A program made the translations under genes and the position numbers. Positions 6,977 through 14,125 of a stretch of DNA of 59,338 nt are shown here, one piece after another. The notes beneath the pieces were generated by a model, which was not told where the DNA came from, did not search any database, and was given only the letters and a program-made list of their open reading frames with translations. This DNA comes from Chitinophagales bacterium (GTDB lineage Bacteria > Bacteroidota > Bacteroidia > Chitinophagales > CAIOSU01): contig JBBDNB010000049.1 in NCBI GenBank assembly GCA_040877935.1, positions 1 through 59,338 on the forward strand, in the 5' to 3' direction. Position 1 is the first letter of the stretch; each line of letters begins with the position of its first letter.

Positions 6977-9900
6977 TTCTTGGATTAGACTTGGGAACAA
7001 ACAGTATTGGATGGGCTGTGGTGGAACGTGAAGATGGTGAACTTAATCTTGCGAAAGAAAATGGACAACCTACAAAAGGAGTAATCATTTTTCCAGAAGG
7101 TGTAAATATTGAAGCCAAAACCGGAAGTATGAAATCCCGCGCTTCAGAGCGTACTGGTTTTAGAAGTGCTAGAAGATTAAAGTTTAGGAGAAAACTCAGG
7201 AAATATGAAACTCTTTTAGTGCTTGTAAAAAATGGAATGTGCCCCCTATCAATTGATGATGTAGAATTATGGAAAAGCTCTGGTTTCAAGAAGTATCCTG
7301 AAAATGAAGACTTTCTAAATTGGCTTAAAACAGATGATAAGATCAATAAAAATCCATATCAATTTAGAGACAAGTTTTCACGGAATAAATATGATTGGGA
7401 AAACAAGCAAACACTTAAACATGAGTTAGGCAGAGCAATTTACCACATGGCTCAGCGCAGAGGATTCAAAAGCAATCGATTAGAGCAATCAGATGAAAAT
7501 GCTATCTCAGATTTCAAAGATCAGTTTCAACTTATCATTGATGAATCCACTAATACTTCTGAGTTACACATTGAAATAGAAAAGTTTTTGGAAGGTTATG
7601 AATTAAATGGAAAGAAAAACGATGATTTAGATAACACGCAACAAAAAATAAAAAGCATTCTAAATTATGCTAAAAAAGTAGTTGCCAATAAAGTAAAAGG
7701 AAAGGATTACAATGATTTCAATTCCATTAAAATTGAAATTGACAGATATATCAACAGACCTGAAAATCTTGGAGCTGTAAAAAAAGGTATAAAAGAACTG
7801 AGCGAAAAAATCAAAGAAGCCAAATGTGATACTTTAGGTCAATATTTTTGGTATTTATATCAAGGAAATAGAAATGACATAAAGAATAAAATCAGAACGC
7901 TATACACTGATAGGGAAAATCATTATGAGGAAGAATTCAATAGAATTTGTGAAACGCAAAGCATACCTAAGAATCTAAAAATAGCCTTATACAAAGCTTT
8001 ATTTTTTCAGCGCCCACTAAAATCCCAAAAAGGCTTAGTAGGCAAGTGTACTTTTGAAAACAATAAACCAAGATGTCCAATTTCAAGACCGGAATTTGAA
8101 GAATTCAGAATGTGGTCATTCATCAACAATATTAAAATCAAAACTGCCGAAGATGAAAGTTTAAGAAGGCTAAATGAAGATGAAATTGAAAAGATTATTC
8201 CAAGGTTTTACTTGCAAAGAAGCACTTTTAAGATGCAAGACCTTGCAAATGAACTTTTCCCAAAAGGAGTTACTCCGCTATACTACAAAGACAGCGAGGC
8301 AAAAGGGTTTCCTTACGTGATAAACTACAAACTAAACACTACAATATCAGGCAGCCCTGTATCAGCAGCTTTCAAGAAAATTTTAGGTGAAGATTGGAAA
8401 ACCAAAACATACACTTATCAGACCCTTGATGATAAAGGGAACACCGTAACAAGAAATGTGGACTACAAAGATTTATGGCACATTTTGTTCACATATGAAG
8501 ATGAAAAAAAGCTAAAAGACTTTGCTATCAATAATATAGGGCTTAGTAAAATAGAAGCGCAAAAGTTTTGCAAAATACCATTGTCACAAGGATATGCCAG
8601 CTTAAGCCTCAAAGCAATCAGCAATATACTTCCTTGGCTGAAAAAAGGACTTAAATATTCCCATGCTGTTTTTATGGCCAATTTGGGAAAAGTAATCAAA
8701 GAAAAGTACTGGAAAGATGCGGAAAGCAGATCTGCTATAGAAGCAGGCATAGGGTCAGTACTGGACAACCACAATTTAGAAGTAAAAAAACAATTGGCTG
8801 TCAATTCACTAATCAAAACCTACAAAACACCTGAAACTAAAGCAGAGATTTCAGATGAAGCTGAAGAATATTTCAGAAAAGATTTAGAAGAAAAACTCAG
8901 TTCAATTTTTGGTAAAAAATTCTGGGCTGAAAGAGAAAACAAAGATGAATTACTGAACGATGCTTTTGAACAACTGAAAAAGCAAATGAAAAAAATCAAC
9001 TCAAAAGATGCTTTTTTAAAAATCAAAAGAATAGATGATAGTGTCAAAGATTTTTTGTTGGACAATGATTTTGTTAAAGGAGCCAAAAAAGAGGAACATG
9101 AAAAAACAATCAAAAACCTATACCATCCATCTGATTTAGAAAGCTTTAAGCCAGTTGCTGCAAAAGATAAAAATGGAAATGAAATTTTGGTGAAAGGCGA
9201 AGCACTGAAACTGCTGCCACTTCCTAAAAGCGAATCTATCAAAAATCCCATTTTGATGCGCGCCATGCATCAACTCAGGAAATTAATTAACGAACTGTTG
9301 CTAAATGGGGTAATTGAACCAAAAACAAGAATTCATATAGAACTGGCAAGGGAAGTAAATGACATCAATAAAAGGAAGGCCTGGAAAGAATGGCAGGATG
9401 AACTTAGAAACAAGAGAGAAAATGCAGTAACTGAGATCAAAAAACTATACAAGGCTGAGTCTGGTAAAGAAATTGAGCCTTCAGAAGATGATGTGCTGAG
9501 ATATTTACTGTGGGAAGAGCAAGGTAAAAAAGAAATATACGAATTGAATAGCACAAATATTTCTATCTGCGACATTGTTGGCCCAGATCCAAAATATGAT
9601 ATAGAACATACCATTCCAAGAAGCAGGTCATGGGACAACTCAATGATGAACAAAACACTCTGTTCAAAAAAATTCAACCGTGAAGAAAAGAAAAATCAAA
9701 TTCCATCTGAGTTAGATAATCATTCAGATATCCTACAAAGAATCGAGCATTGGGAGAAAAAATACAATGATCTTGACAATCAAATCAAAAAGATAAATGC
9801 CAGTAATATCACAGATATAGAGGCAAAAAATAGGGCTATAGTCAAAAGACATGTCCTTACGTTTGAAAGGAACTATTTGAAAGGCAAGCATGAAAGATTT

Positions 9901-11565
9901 ATCATGAAGCAAGTACCCGAGGGTTTCAAAAACAGTCAAACTACCGATACAGGATTAATCACAAGATTTGCCCGTAATTACCTTAGCTGTTTGTTCAGAA
10001 CGCATAGTGATAACAGTAATGTACGTGTAGTTAATGGGGTAGCAGTTTCAGAATTTAGAAAAGCATGGGGAATCCAAAAAGAGTACGAGAAAAAATCAAG
10101 AGCGAACCATATTCACCATTGCATGGATGCAGTTACAGTAGCTTGTATGACCAAAGATAAATATGATGCTTTTGCCGAAGAATGGCGAAAAGCTGAAGAA
10201 GAAAGCAAATATGATGTCAAAAATAAATTCAGTCATCTAAAGCCTTGGTCAACCTTTACTGAAGATGTGCTTAATCTTCAAAATGAAGTTTTGATAGTAC
10301 ATGCACATAAAGACAATGTCCCCAAACAAACAAAAAAGAAATTAAGGAAGCGAGGTAGAATCCAATACCTTGTGGAATATCAAAAAGACAGTCAAGGAAA
10401 CTTTATTAGAGACGAAAAGGATAATAAAAAACCTGCCAAAGATGCAAACGGTAAAATCATTTACAAGCTAGATAAGAAGGGCAATAGAATTCCAATCTAT
10501 CAGCAAGGTGATACTGCGAGAGGTAGCCTACACCAAGATACTTTTTATGGAGCTATTAAATTACCTGAAATAGACGATAAAACTGGTAAACCATTGAGAA
10601 ATGACGATGGATCATTTGTTTTGAAAACTGATAAAAAAGGAAATGATGAGGTAAAATATGTAGTAAGAAAGAAACTCTCAGATCTAAGTGATAGCGATCT
10701 GGATAAGATTATAGATCCAACAATAAAAGAAATTTCTAAAAAAGGTAGGGTTCAAGAAAAATCACTGAAAAAAGAAATAGAATCCTTAAACAAGGAACTG
10801 AAAAAAGCTGAGAATGAACAAGAAGCTATCTTAAAGACTCAAATCAAAAAACTCAAGCATCAAATAGAAAATGAGCTGTATATAATACCTCCCAAGAAAG
10901 GTAAAAATATTTTTACTCCAATTAAGAAAGTTAGAATAAAAGCTCATTTATCTGAACCTCTTCCCGAATTTAAACAACATAGAGATAAGGCTAAAAATAT
11001 TGATGGTACTGAAAAACATCCCCACAAAAAATGGATTTATGCTCAAAACGAAAGGAATTATTGTTTGGCAATCTATGAAAATAATGATCAAACTAAGAGG
11101 GCTGCTTTAAGTGTTAGGCTAATTGATGCAATTGATTATTTTAAAGAAAGTAATAAAATATACAGAAAAAACCATCCTCTAATTCCAGATAAAAATGGAA
11201 TGAATATAAAAGGCTTTCTTAAACCCAATACTTTAGTACTATTATATGAAAATCATCCGGAAGAATTATGGGATTTGAAAAAAGAAGAAAAGCGAAAACG
11301 ACTCTACTTTGTTAGAAAAACCAATAAAGATGGTAGAATCACTTTACAATATCACCAGGAGGCACGCAACGATGATCAATTAAAAACAGATTATGAAAAT
11401 GAATTTGGGGTAAAACCACCAGCATCTCTAACAAATGGAGAATCAAGTGTCGACTTCGAGCAACTACCTATTCCCAAGTTACTTTTGAGTCCATTAAAAA
11501 TGACTTTGTTAATTGAAGGGTTTGAATTTAAACTTACAACTACTGGTGATATAGTTAAAGTGTAA
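6967..11565 (+). CDS. cas9: Type II-C CRISPR-associated endonuclease Cas9
   Basis: RNA-guided double-strand DNA nuclease that acts with crRNA and tracrRNA. The 1532 aa place it among the long Cas9 proteins typical of Bacteroidota. RuvC-I is KILGLDLGTNSIGWAVVE with Asp8. The Arg-rich bridge helix starts near residue 58 (ERTGFRSARRLKFRRKLRK). A large recognition lobe follows. RuvC-II is RIHIELAREVN with Glu792. The HNH domain has YDIEHTIPRS with His881 and DNSMMNKTLCSKKFN. RuvC-III has HIHHCMDAV with His1051 and Asp1054. About 470 C-terminal residues form the WED/PAM-interacting part and include a Lys/Glu-rich predicted coiled coil near 1250-1300. All nuclease residues I can check are present, so it is probably active. 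The absence of csn2 and cas4 supports subtype II-C. The PAM cannot be read from this window. Confidence 0.96.
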   Translation: MSKILGLDLGTNSIGWAVVEREDGELNLAKENGQPTKGVIIFPEGVNIEAKTGSMKSRASERTGFRSARRLKFRRKLRKYETLLVLVKNGMCPLSIDDVELWKSSGFKKYPENEDFLNWLKTDDKINKNPYQFRDKFSRNKYDWENKQTLKHELGRAIYHMAQRRGFKSNRLEQSDENAISDFKDQFQLIIDESTNTSELHIEIEKFLEGYELNGKKNDDLDNTQQKIKSILNYAKKVVANKVKGKDYNDFNSIKIEIDRYINRPENLGAVKKGIKELSEKIKEAKCDTLGQYFWYLYQGNRNDIKNKIRTLYTDRENHYEEEFNRICETQSIPKNLKIALYKALFFQRPLKSQKGLVGKCTFENNKPRCPISRPEFEEFRMWSFINNIKIKTAEDESLRRLNEDEIEKIIPRFYLQRSTFKMQDLANELFPKGVTPLYYKDSEAKGFPYVINYKLNTTISGSPVSAAFKKILGEDWKTKTYTYQTLDDKGNTVTRNVDYKDLWHILFTYEDEKKLKDFAINNIGLSKIEAQKFCKIPLSQGYASLSLKAISNILPWLKKGLKYSHAVFMANLGKVIKEKYWKDAESRSAIEAGIGSVLDNHNLEVKKQLAVNSLIKTYKTPETKAEISDEAEEYFRKDLEEKLSSIFGKKFWAERENKDELLNDAFEQLKKQMKKINSKDAFLKIKRIDDSVKDFLLDNDFVKGAKKEEHEKTIKNLYHPSDLESFKPVAAKDKNGNEILVKGEALKLLPLPKSESIKNPILMRAMHQLRKLINELLLNGVIEPKTRIHIELAREVNDINKRKAWKEWQDELRNKRENAVTEIKKLYKAESGKEIEPSEDDVLRYLLWEEQGKKEIYELNSTNISICDIVGPDPKYDIEHTIPRSRSWDNSMMNKTLCSKKFNREEKKNQIPSELDNHSDILQRIEHWEKKYNDLDNQIKKINASNITDIEAKNRAIVKRHVLTFERNYLKGKHERFIMKQVPEGFKNSQTTDTGLITRFARNYLSCLFRTHSDNSNVRVVNGVAVSEFRKAWGIQKEYEKKSRANHIHHCMDAVTVACMTKDKYDAFAEEWRKAEEESKYDVKNKFSHLKPWSTFTEDVLNLQNEVLIVHAHKDNVPKQTKKKLRKRGRIQYLVEYQKDSQGNFIRDEKDNKKPAKDANGKIIYKLDKKGNRIPIYQQGDTARGSLHQDTFYGAIKLPEIDDKTGKPLRNDDGSFVLKTDKKGNDEVKYVVRKKLSDLSDSDLDKIIDPTIKEISKKGRVQEKSLKKEIESLNKELKKAENEQEAILKTQIKKLKHQIENELYIIPPKKGKNIFTPIKKVRIKAHLSEPLPEFKQHRDKAKNIDGTEKHPHKKWIYAQNERNYCLAIYENNDQTKRAALSVRLIDAIDYFKESNKIYRKNHPLIPDKNGMNIKGFLKPNTLVLLYENHPEELWDLKKEEKRKRLYFVRKTNKDGRITLQYHQEARNDDQLKTDYENEFGVKPPASLTNGESSVDFEQLPIPKLLLSPLKMTLLIEGFEFKLTTTGDIVKV

Positions 11566-11568
11566 TCC

Positions 11569-11724
11569 ATGAACCGCTCAGAATTTCTTAAGAGTATTGG
11601 CTTGGGGGCAAGCGGATTAATCTTGCCCAAAAATTTGGATTTGCCCTTTAAGCTCGTAAAAATCTATGAGAATTATGAGCATCCCACCCCTGACAGGAGA
11701 AAAAACCCTGTCAGGGTTAGCTAA
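11569..11724 (+). pseudogene. Short remnant after cas9: Tat-like N-terminus, possibly of a HIRAN-type protein
   Basis: A 51-codon frame starts 3 bases after the cas9 stop and ends at TAA 11722-11724. It begins MNRSEFLKSIGLGASGLILP, which resembles the N-terminus of twin-arginine-type Bacteroidota proteins, and continues with LVKIYENYEH. From memory, this is similar to the start of HIRAN-domain proteins of this phylum. After HPTPDRRKNP the reading runs into a palindrome of the CCCTGACAGG / CCTGTCAGGG family (about 11688-11718), and the frame stops. I infer a gene truncated by a repeat insertion or deletion. The parent family is uncertain. Confidence 0.4.
11688..11718. repeat. REP-like palindrome (CCCTGACAGG / AACCCTGTCAGGGTT)
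   Basis: The right arm AACCCTGTCAGGGTT at 11704-11718 is a perfect 7+1+7 palindrome. The left part CCCCTGACAGGA is a diverged arm. It belongs to the second palindrome family in this locus (compare 13481-13515 and 33879-33893) and lies between cas9 and the RAYT gene. Confidence 0.7.
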
Positions 11725-11786
11725 ACCAAAGCACAAATATTTATTGATTTTTATTTCATAGCTTTATATAAATTAATGTAATTGCT

Positions 11787-12479
11787 ATGAGTAACAAAAT
11801 CATAGAATTAGAACCTAAAAAAAGATACCATATCTTTAACCGGGCCAATGGCAATGAAAGCTGCTTTCTTTCAGATGACAACTATAGATACTTCCTAAGA
11901 AAATATAAAACACACATCTACCCTATTGCAGATACCTACACTTATTGCCTGATGCCCAATCATTTTCATTTTGTGGTGAAAATTAAAAAAACCGAGGATA
12001 TAGAAACATACATCAAAAAGAATCCCAAAACTTTTCCAAAGTTCCAAGCTATGGAAAATCAAGATTCAGAAACAACCCTGACAGAGTTCCGAACCTCGAA
12101 AAACCTTCAAGGTTTCAAAAACCTTGAAGGTTTGGTATCGCAACAATTCAGCAACTTTTTTAACGCCTATACCAAAGCCTTTAACAATCAGCAAAACCGT
12201 AAAGGCAGTTTATTTATGCACACCTTCAAAAGAAACCCCATCATCACCGACCAATATTTTTGCAAAGCCATCCACTATACCCACTACAATCCCGTTGAAG
12301 CAGGCCTTTGCAAAACTCCTGATGAATGGAAGTTTTCCTCTTACAATGCCATCATCAGCAACAAAGACTCACTGATCAAAAAAGAAGAAGTACTTGACAG
12401 CTTTGGAGGCCTGGAAAATTTCATCCACTGCCATACAGAGCCTCCAAATTTAACAGGAATAGATTTGAAGTTTACGTAA
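11787..12479 (+). CDS. REP-associated tyrosine transposase (RAYT, Y1/HUH family)
   Basis: Single-strand DNA transposase-like enzyme of the TnpA-REP group, whose known members act on REP palindromes. The protein has 230 aa. The HUH motif is NHFHFVVK with His59 and His61, preceded by YCLMPNHFHF, a family hallmark. The catalytic tyrosine is probably Tyr128 in FSNFFNAYTKAFN, and KGSLFMHTFKR and YTHYNPVEAGLC are further RAYT signatures. Residues of about 105-116 (KNLQGFKNLEGL) are encoded by a 33-base palindrome of the same family that surrounds the gene. The gene stands in cas-operon orientation between cas9 and cas1, an unusual place. It looks intact and could be active; it is not a known CRISPR component. 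Confidence 0.88.
   Translation: MSNKIIELEPKKRYHIFNRANGNESCFLSDDNYRYFLRKYKTHIYPIADTYTYCLMPNHFHFVVKIKKTEDIETYIKKNPKTFPKFQAMENQDSETTLTEFRTSKNLQGFKNLEGLVSQQFSNFFNAYTKAFNNQQNRKGSLFMHTFKRNPIITDQYFCKAIHYTHYNPVEAGLCKTPDEWKFSSYNAIISNKDSLIKKEEVLDSFGGLENFIHCHTEPPNLTGIDLKFT
12101..12133. repeat. In-frame 15-3-15 palindrome inside the RAYT gene
   Basis: Left arm AAACCTTCAAGGTTT (12101-12115), spacer CAA, right arm AAACCTTGAAGGTTT (12119-12133). Total 33 bases, which keeps the frame. Just upstream, 12075-12089 (AACCCTGACAGAGTT) looks like a single arm of the second palindrome family. Confidence 0.85.
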
Positions 12480-12491
12480 CCCACATTTTAA

Positions 12492-12526
12492 AAACCTTCA
12501 AGGTTTCAAAAAAACCTTGAAGGTTT
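12492..12526. repeat. REP-like palindrome, 15-5-15, between RAYT and cas1
   Basis: Arms AAACCTTCAAGGTTT (12492-12506) and AAACCTTGAAGGTTT (12512-12526), spacer CAAAA. It starts 12 bases after the RAYT stop and ends 20 bases before the cas1 ATG, which is where RAYT-associated REPs usually lie. Confidence 0.85.
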
Positions 12527-12545
12527 GAACCAAAAACACCAAACC

Positions 12546-13466
12546 ATGCTCAAACGCACCTTACTCTTCAGCAATCCGTACCACCTCAGCACAACAAGCA
12601 ATCAACTGGTGGTAAATACAAAAGGAAACGGAACGTCCAGAACAGTGCCCATAGAAGACCTGGGCTTTGTTGTATTGGAACACCCACAGATCACCTTTAC
12701 CCAAAGCGCGATGCAATTGCTATCAGAAAACAATACAGCAGTGGTATTTTGCAATAACAAATACCTACCTGTTTCTATGCTGCTCAACCTCAATGCCAAT
12801 ACCGTACAAACAGAAACCTTTCGCTATCAGCTCAACGCCAGTGAGCCTTTGAAAAAACAAATCTGGCAGCAGACCATTAAAGCTAAAATTAGGAATCAGG
12901 CAGCAGCCCTGGACTTGGCAAACTTTTCCAAAGTTGAGAACTTTGGAAAAGTTGGGCTTGGAAACGAAGCCCTACTGCACATCGCCAAAAACGTAAAAAG
13001 CGGAGATGTCACCAACAGGGAAGGCGAGGCAGCCCGAAGGTATTGGCCTTTGTTCTTTGGAAGGGATTTCGCGCGAGAACGCTTTGGGGAAAGCCCCAAC
13101 CCGGCATTGAATTACGGCTATGCTATTATCAGGGCTGCAACTGCAAGAGCACTATCAGGCTCAGGCCTCCTCCCTATCCTCGGTATCCACCATCGCAATA
13201 AATACAACGCCTATTGCCTGGCAGATGATATTATGGAGCCCTATCGCCCAATAGTGGATTTACAGGTAAAGGATATGCTGGAAAACGAAATGGACTGTGA
13301 AGATCTCAAGCAGGATTCAAAAGCTTGTCTATTGGAGTTGCTCAGTGCGGATGTGCAAATGGGAAAGAATAAAAGGCCACTTATGGTGGCTCTTTCTGAA
13401 ACCACAGCCTCGCTGGCAAAGGTATTTAAGGGAGAGAGCAAAAAAATGAAATACCCTCAACTCTGA
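12546..13466 (+). CDS. cas1: CRISPR-associated endonuclease Cas1 (type II)
   Basis: Metal-dependent integrase that, with Cas2, inserts new spacers into the array. 306 aa from the ATG at 12546; a TTG at 12525 in the same frame lies in the palindrome arm and is unlikely. The N-terminal beta domain includes DLGFVVLEHPQITFTQ. The helical domain has the family motifs KAKIRNQAAAL, SGDVTNREGEAARRYW (metal-ligand Glu159) and GIHHRNKYNAYCLADDIMEPYRPIVD (His215/His216 and acidic residues). Residues 126-136 (NFSKVENFGKV) have no counterpart in Cas1 proteins I know. They are encoded exactly by a 33-base palindrome, between two helices where a loop is expected. The enzyme is probably still functional, since the frame and active-site residues are kept. 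Confidence 0.95.
   Translation: MLKRTLLFSNPYHLSTTSNQLVVNTKGNGTSRTVPIEDLGFVVLEHPQITFTQSAMQLLSENNTAVVFCNNKYLPVSMLLNLNANTVQTETFRYQLNASEPLKKQIWQQTIKAKIRNQAAALDLANFSKVENFGKVGLGNEALLHIAKNVKSGDVTNREGEAARRYWPLFFGRDFARERFGESPNPALNYGYAIIRAATARALSGSGLLPILGIHHRNKYNAYCLADDIMEPYRPIVDLQVKDMLENEMDCEDLKQDSKACLLELLSADVQMGKNKRPLMVALSETTASLAKVFKGESKKMKYPQL
12921..12953. repeat. In-frame 15-3-15 palindrome inside cas1
   Basis: Left arm AACTTTTCCAAAGTT (12921-12935), spacer GAG, right arm AACTTTGGAAAAGTT (12939-12953). The arms are perfect reverse complements. The 33 bases coincide with codons 126-136 of cas1. Confidence 0.88.
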
Positions 13467-13480
13467 CAAGGGGAGACTTC

Positions 13481-13515
13481 AACTCTGATAGGGTTCAAAA
13501 AACCCTGTCAGAGTT
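13481..13515. repeat. REP-like palindrome, 15-5-15, between cas1 and cas2
   Basis: Arms AACTCTGATAGGGTT (13481-13495) and AACCCTGTCAGAGTT (13501-13515), spacer CAAAA. The arms differ by one base from perfect complementarity. A partial third copy (AACTCTGACAAGGGG) begins at about 13459, overlapping the end of cas1. It lies 18 bases before the cas2 ATG. Confidence 0.8.
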
Positions 13516-13533
13516 TGGTTCAAAGTAAAAATT

Positions 13534-13872
13534 ATGCGACACAGCAGACTAAACGCTTATCATATTATGTGGCTATTTGTATTTTTCGATTTGCCTACCA
13601 ATACCAAGACCGAGCGCAAAAACGCTTCCGGTTTCAGGAAAAAACTAATGGCTGACGGTTTTACCATGATGCAATACAGTGTATATTCCAGGCATTGCGC
13701 CAGCCGAGAAAGCTCGGCTGTTCATATCAAGCGGGTAAAATCCTTTGTCCCCAGCAAAGGACAGGTGAGCATTATGGAAATCACCGACAAACAATATGGC
13801 ACTATTATGAATTTTTGGGGCAAAAAAACCGATCCATTGCCCGAAGGGCCTAAGCAGTTGGAGTTGTTTTAA
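13534..13872 (+). CDS. cas2: CRISPR-associated protein Cas2
   Basis: Structural partner of Cas1 in the spacer-integration complex. 112 aa, normal for type II Cas2. The ferredoxin-like fold starts with RLNAYHIMWLFVFFDLPT (conserved Asp19), continues with a basic helix (TERKNASGFRKKLMADGF), MMQYSVYSRHC and the beta strand GQVSIMEITDKQYGTI, and ends LPEGPKQLELF, a common type II Cas2 tail. The start at 13534 keeps the residues before IMWLF that other type II Cas2 proteins have. It is the last cas gene; the array begins 253 bases downstream. Confidence 0.93.
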   Translation: MRHSRLNAYHIMWLFVFFDLPTNTKTERKNASGFRKKLMADGFTMMQYSVYSRHCASRESSAVHIKRVKSFVPSKGQVSIMEITDKQYGTIMNFWGKKTDPLPEGPKQLELF

Positions 13873-13879
13873 CCCAAAA

Positions 13880-14016
13880 AAACCTTCAAGGATCACGAAA
13901 AAACCTTCAAGGTTTAACACCCGCATGACAAACATCCTCAACTCGAAAAACCTTGAAGGTTTCATGTCTCCTTCCACAAAAACCTTCAAGGTTCAAGAAA
14001 AAAACCTTGAAGGTTT
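13880..14016. repeat. Cluster of five AAACCTT-type palindrome arms after cas2
   Basis: Five 15-mer arms in 137 bases: 13880-13894 (AAACCTTCAAGGATC), 13901-13915 (AAACCTTCAAGGTTT), 13948-13962 (AAACCTTGAAGGTTT), 13980-13994 (AAACCTTCAAGGTTC) and 14002-14016 (AAACCTTGAAGGTTT). The second with the third, and the fourth with the fifth, can fold as hairpins. A frame running through this stretch from 13925 is translated repeat, not a gene. Confidence 0.85.
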
Positions 14017-14027
14017 GGGACTAAAAA

Positions 14028-14068
14028 AACGGCAGCAGCAAAGGCTTTCCCAATGCAATACTGCCGTT
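14028..14068 (-). terminator. Terminator-like hairpin on the minus strand between array and cas2
   Basis: Read on the minus strand: stem AACGGCAG (14068-14061), a 25-nt loop, stem CTGCCGTT (14035-14028), then a run of T. It would end transcripts leaving the array toward cas2. That supports minus-strand crRNA transcription and keeps array transcripts out of the cas operon. Confidence 0.6.
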
Positions 14069-14125
14069 AAATACTTTGATATTTCTTTCCAATTCAATGA
14101 TATACAAGCGATTATCAGGCGCTGT
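14069..14125. promoter_or_regulatory. Probable leader of the CRISPR array
   Basis: AT-rich stretch directly next to the first perfect repeat and on the side opposite the decayed repeats, so new spacers should enter here. CTTTGATATT at 14074-14083 is an exact inverted copy of the first ten bases of the repeat and might be an anchoring signal for Cas1-Cas2 or only a remnant. Confidence 0.5.

Noticed and set aside
12525-12545. TTG start giving a longer Cas1
   Set aside because: It begins inside the right arm of the palindrome at 12512-12526, and the ATG at 12546 gives the normal Cas1 N-terminus.
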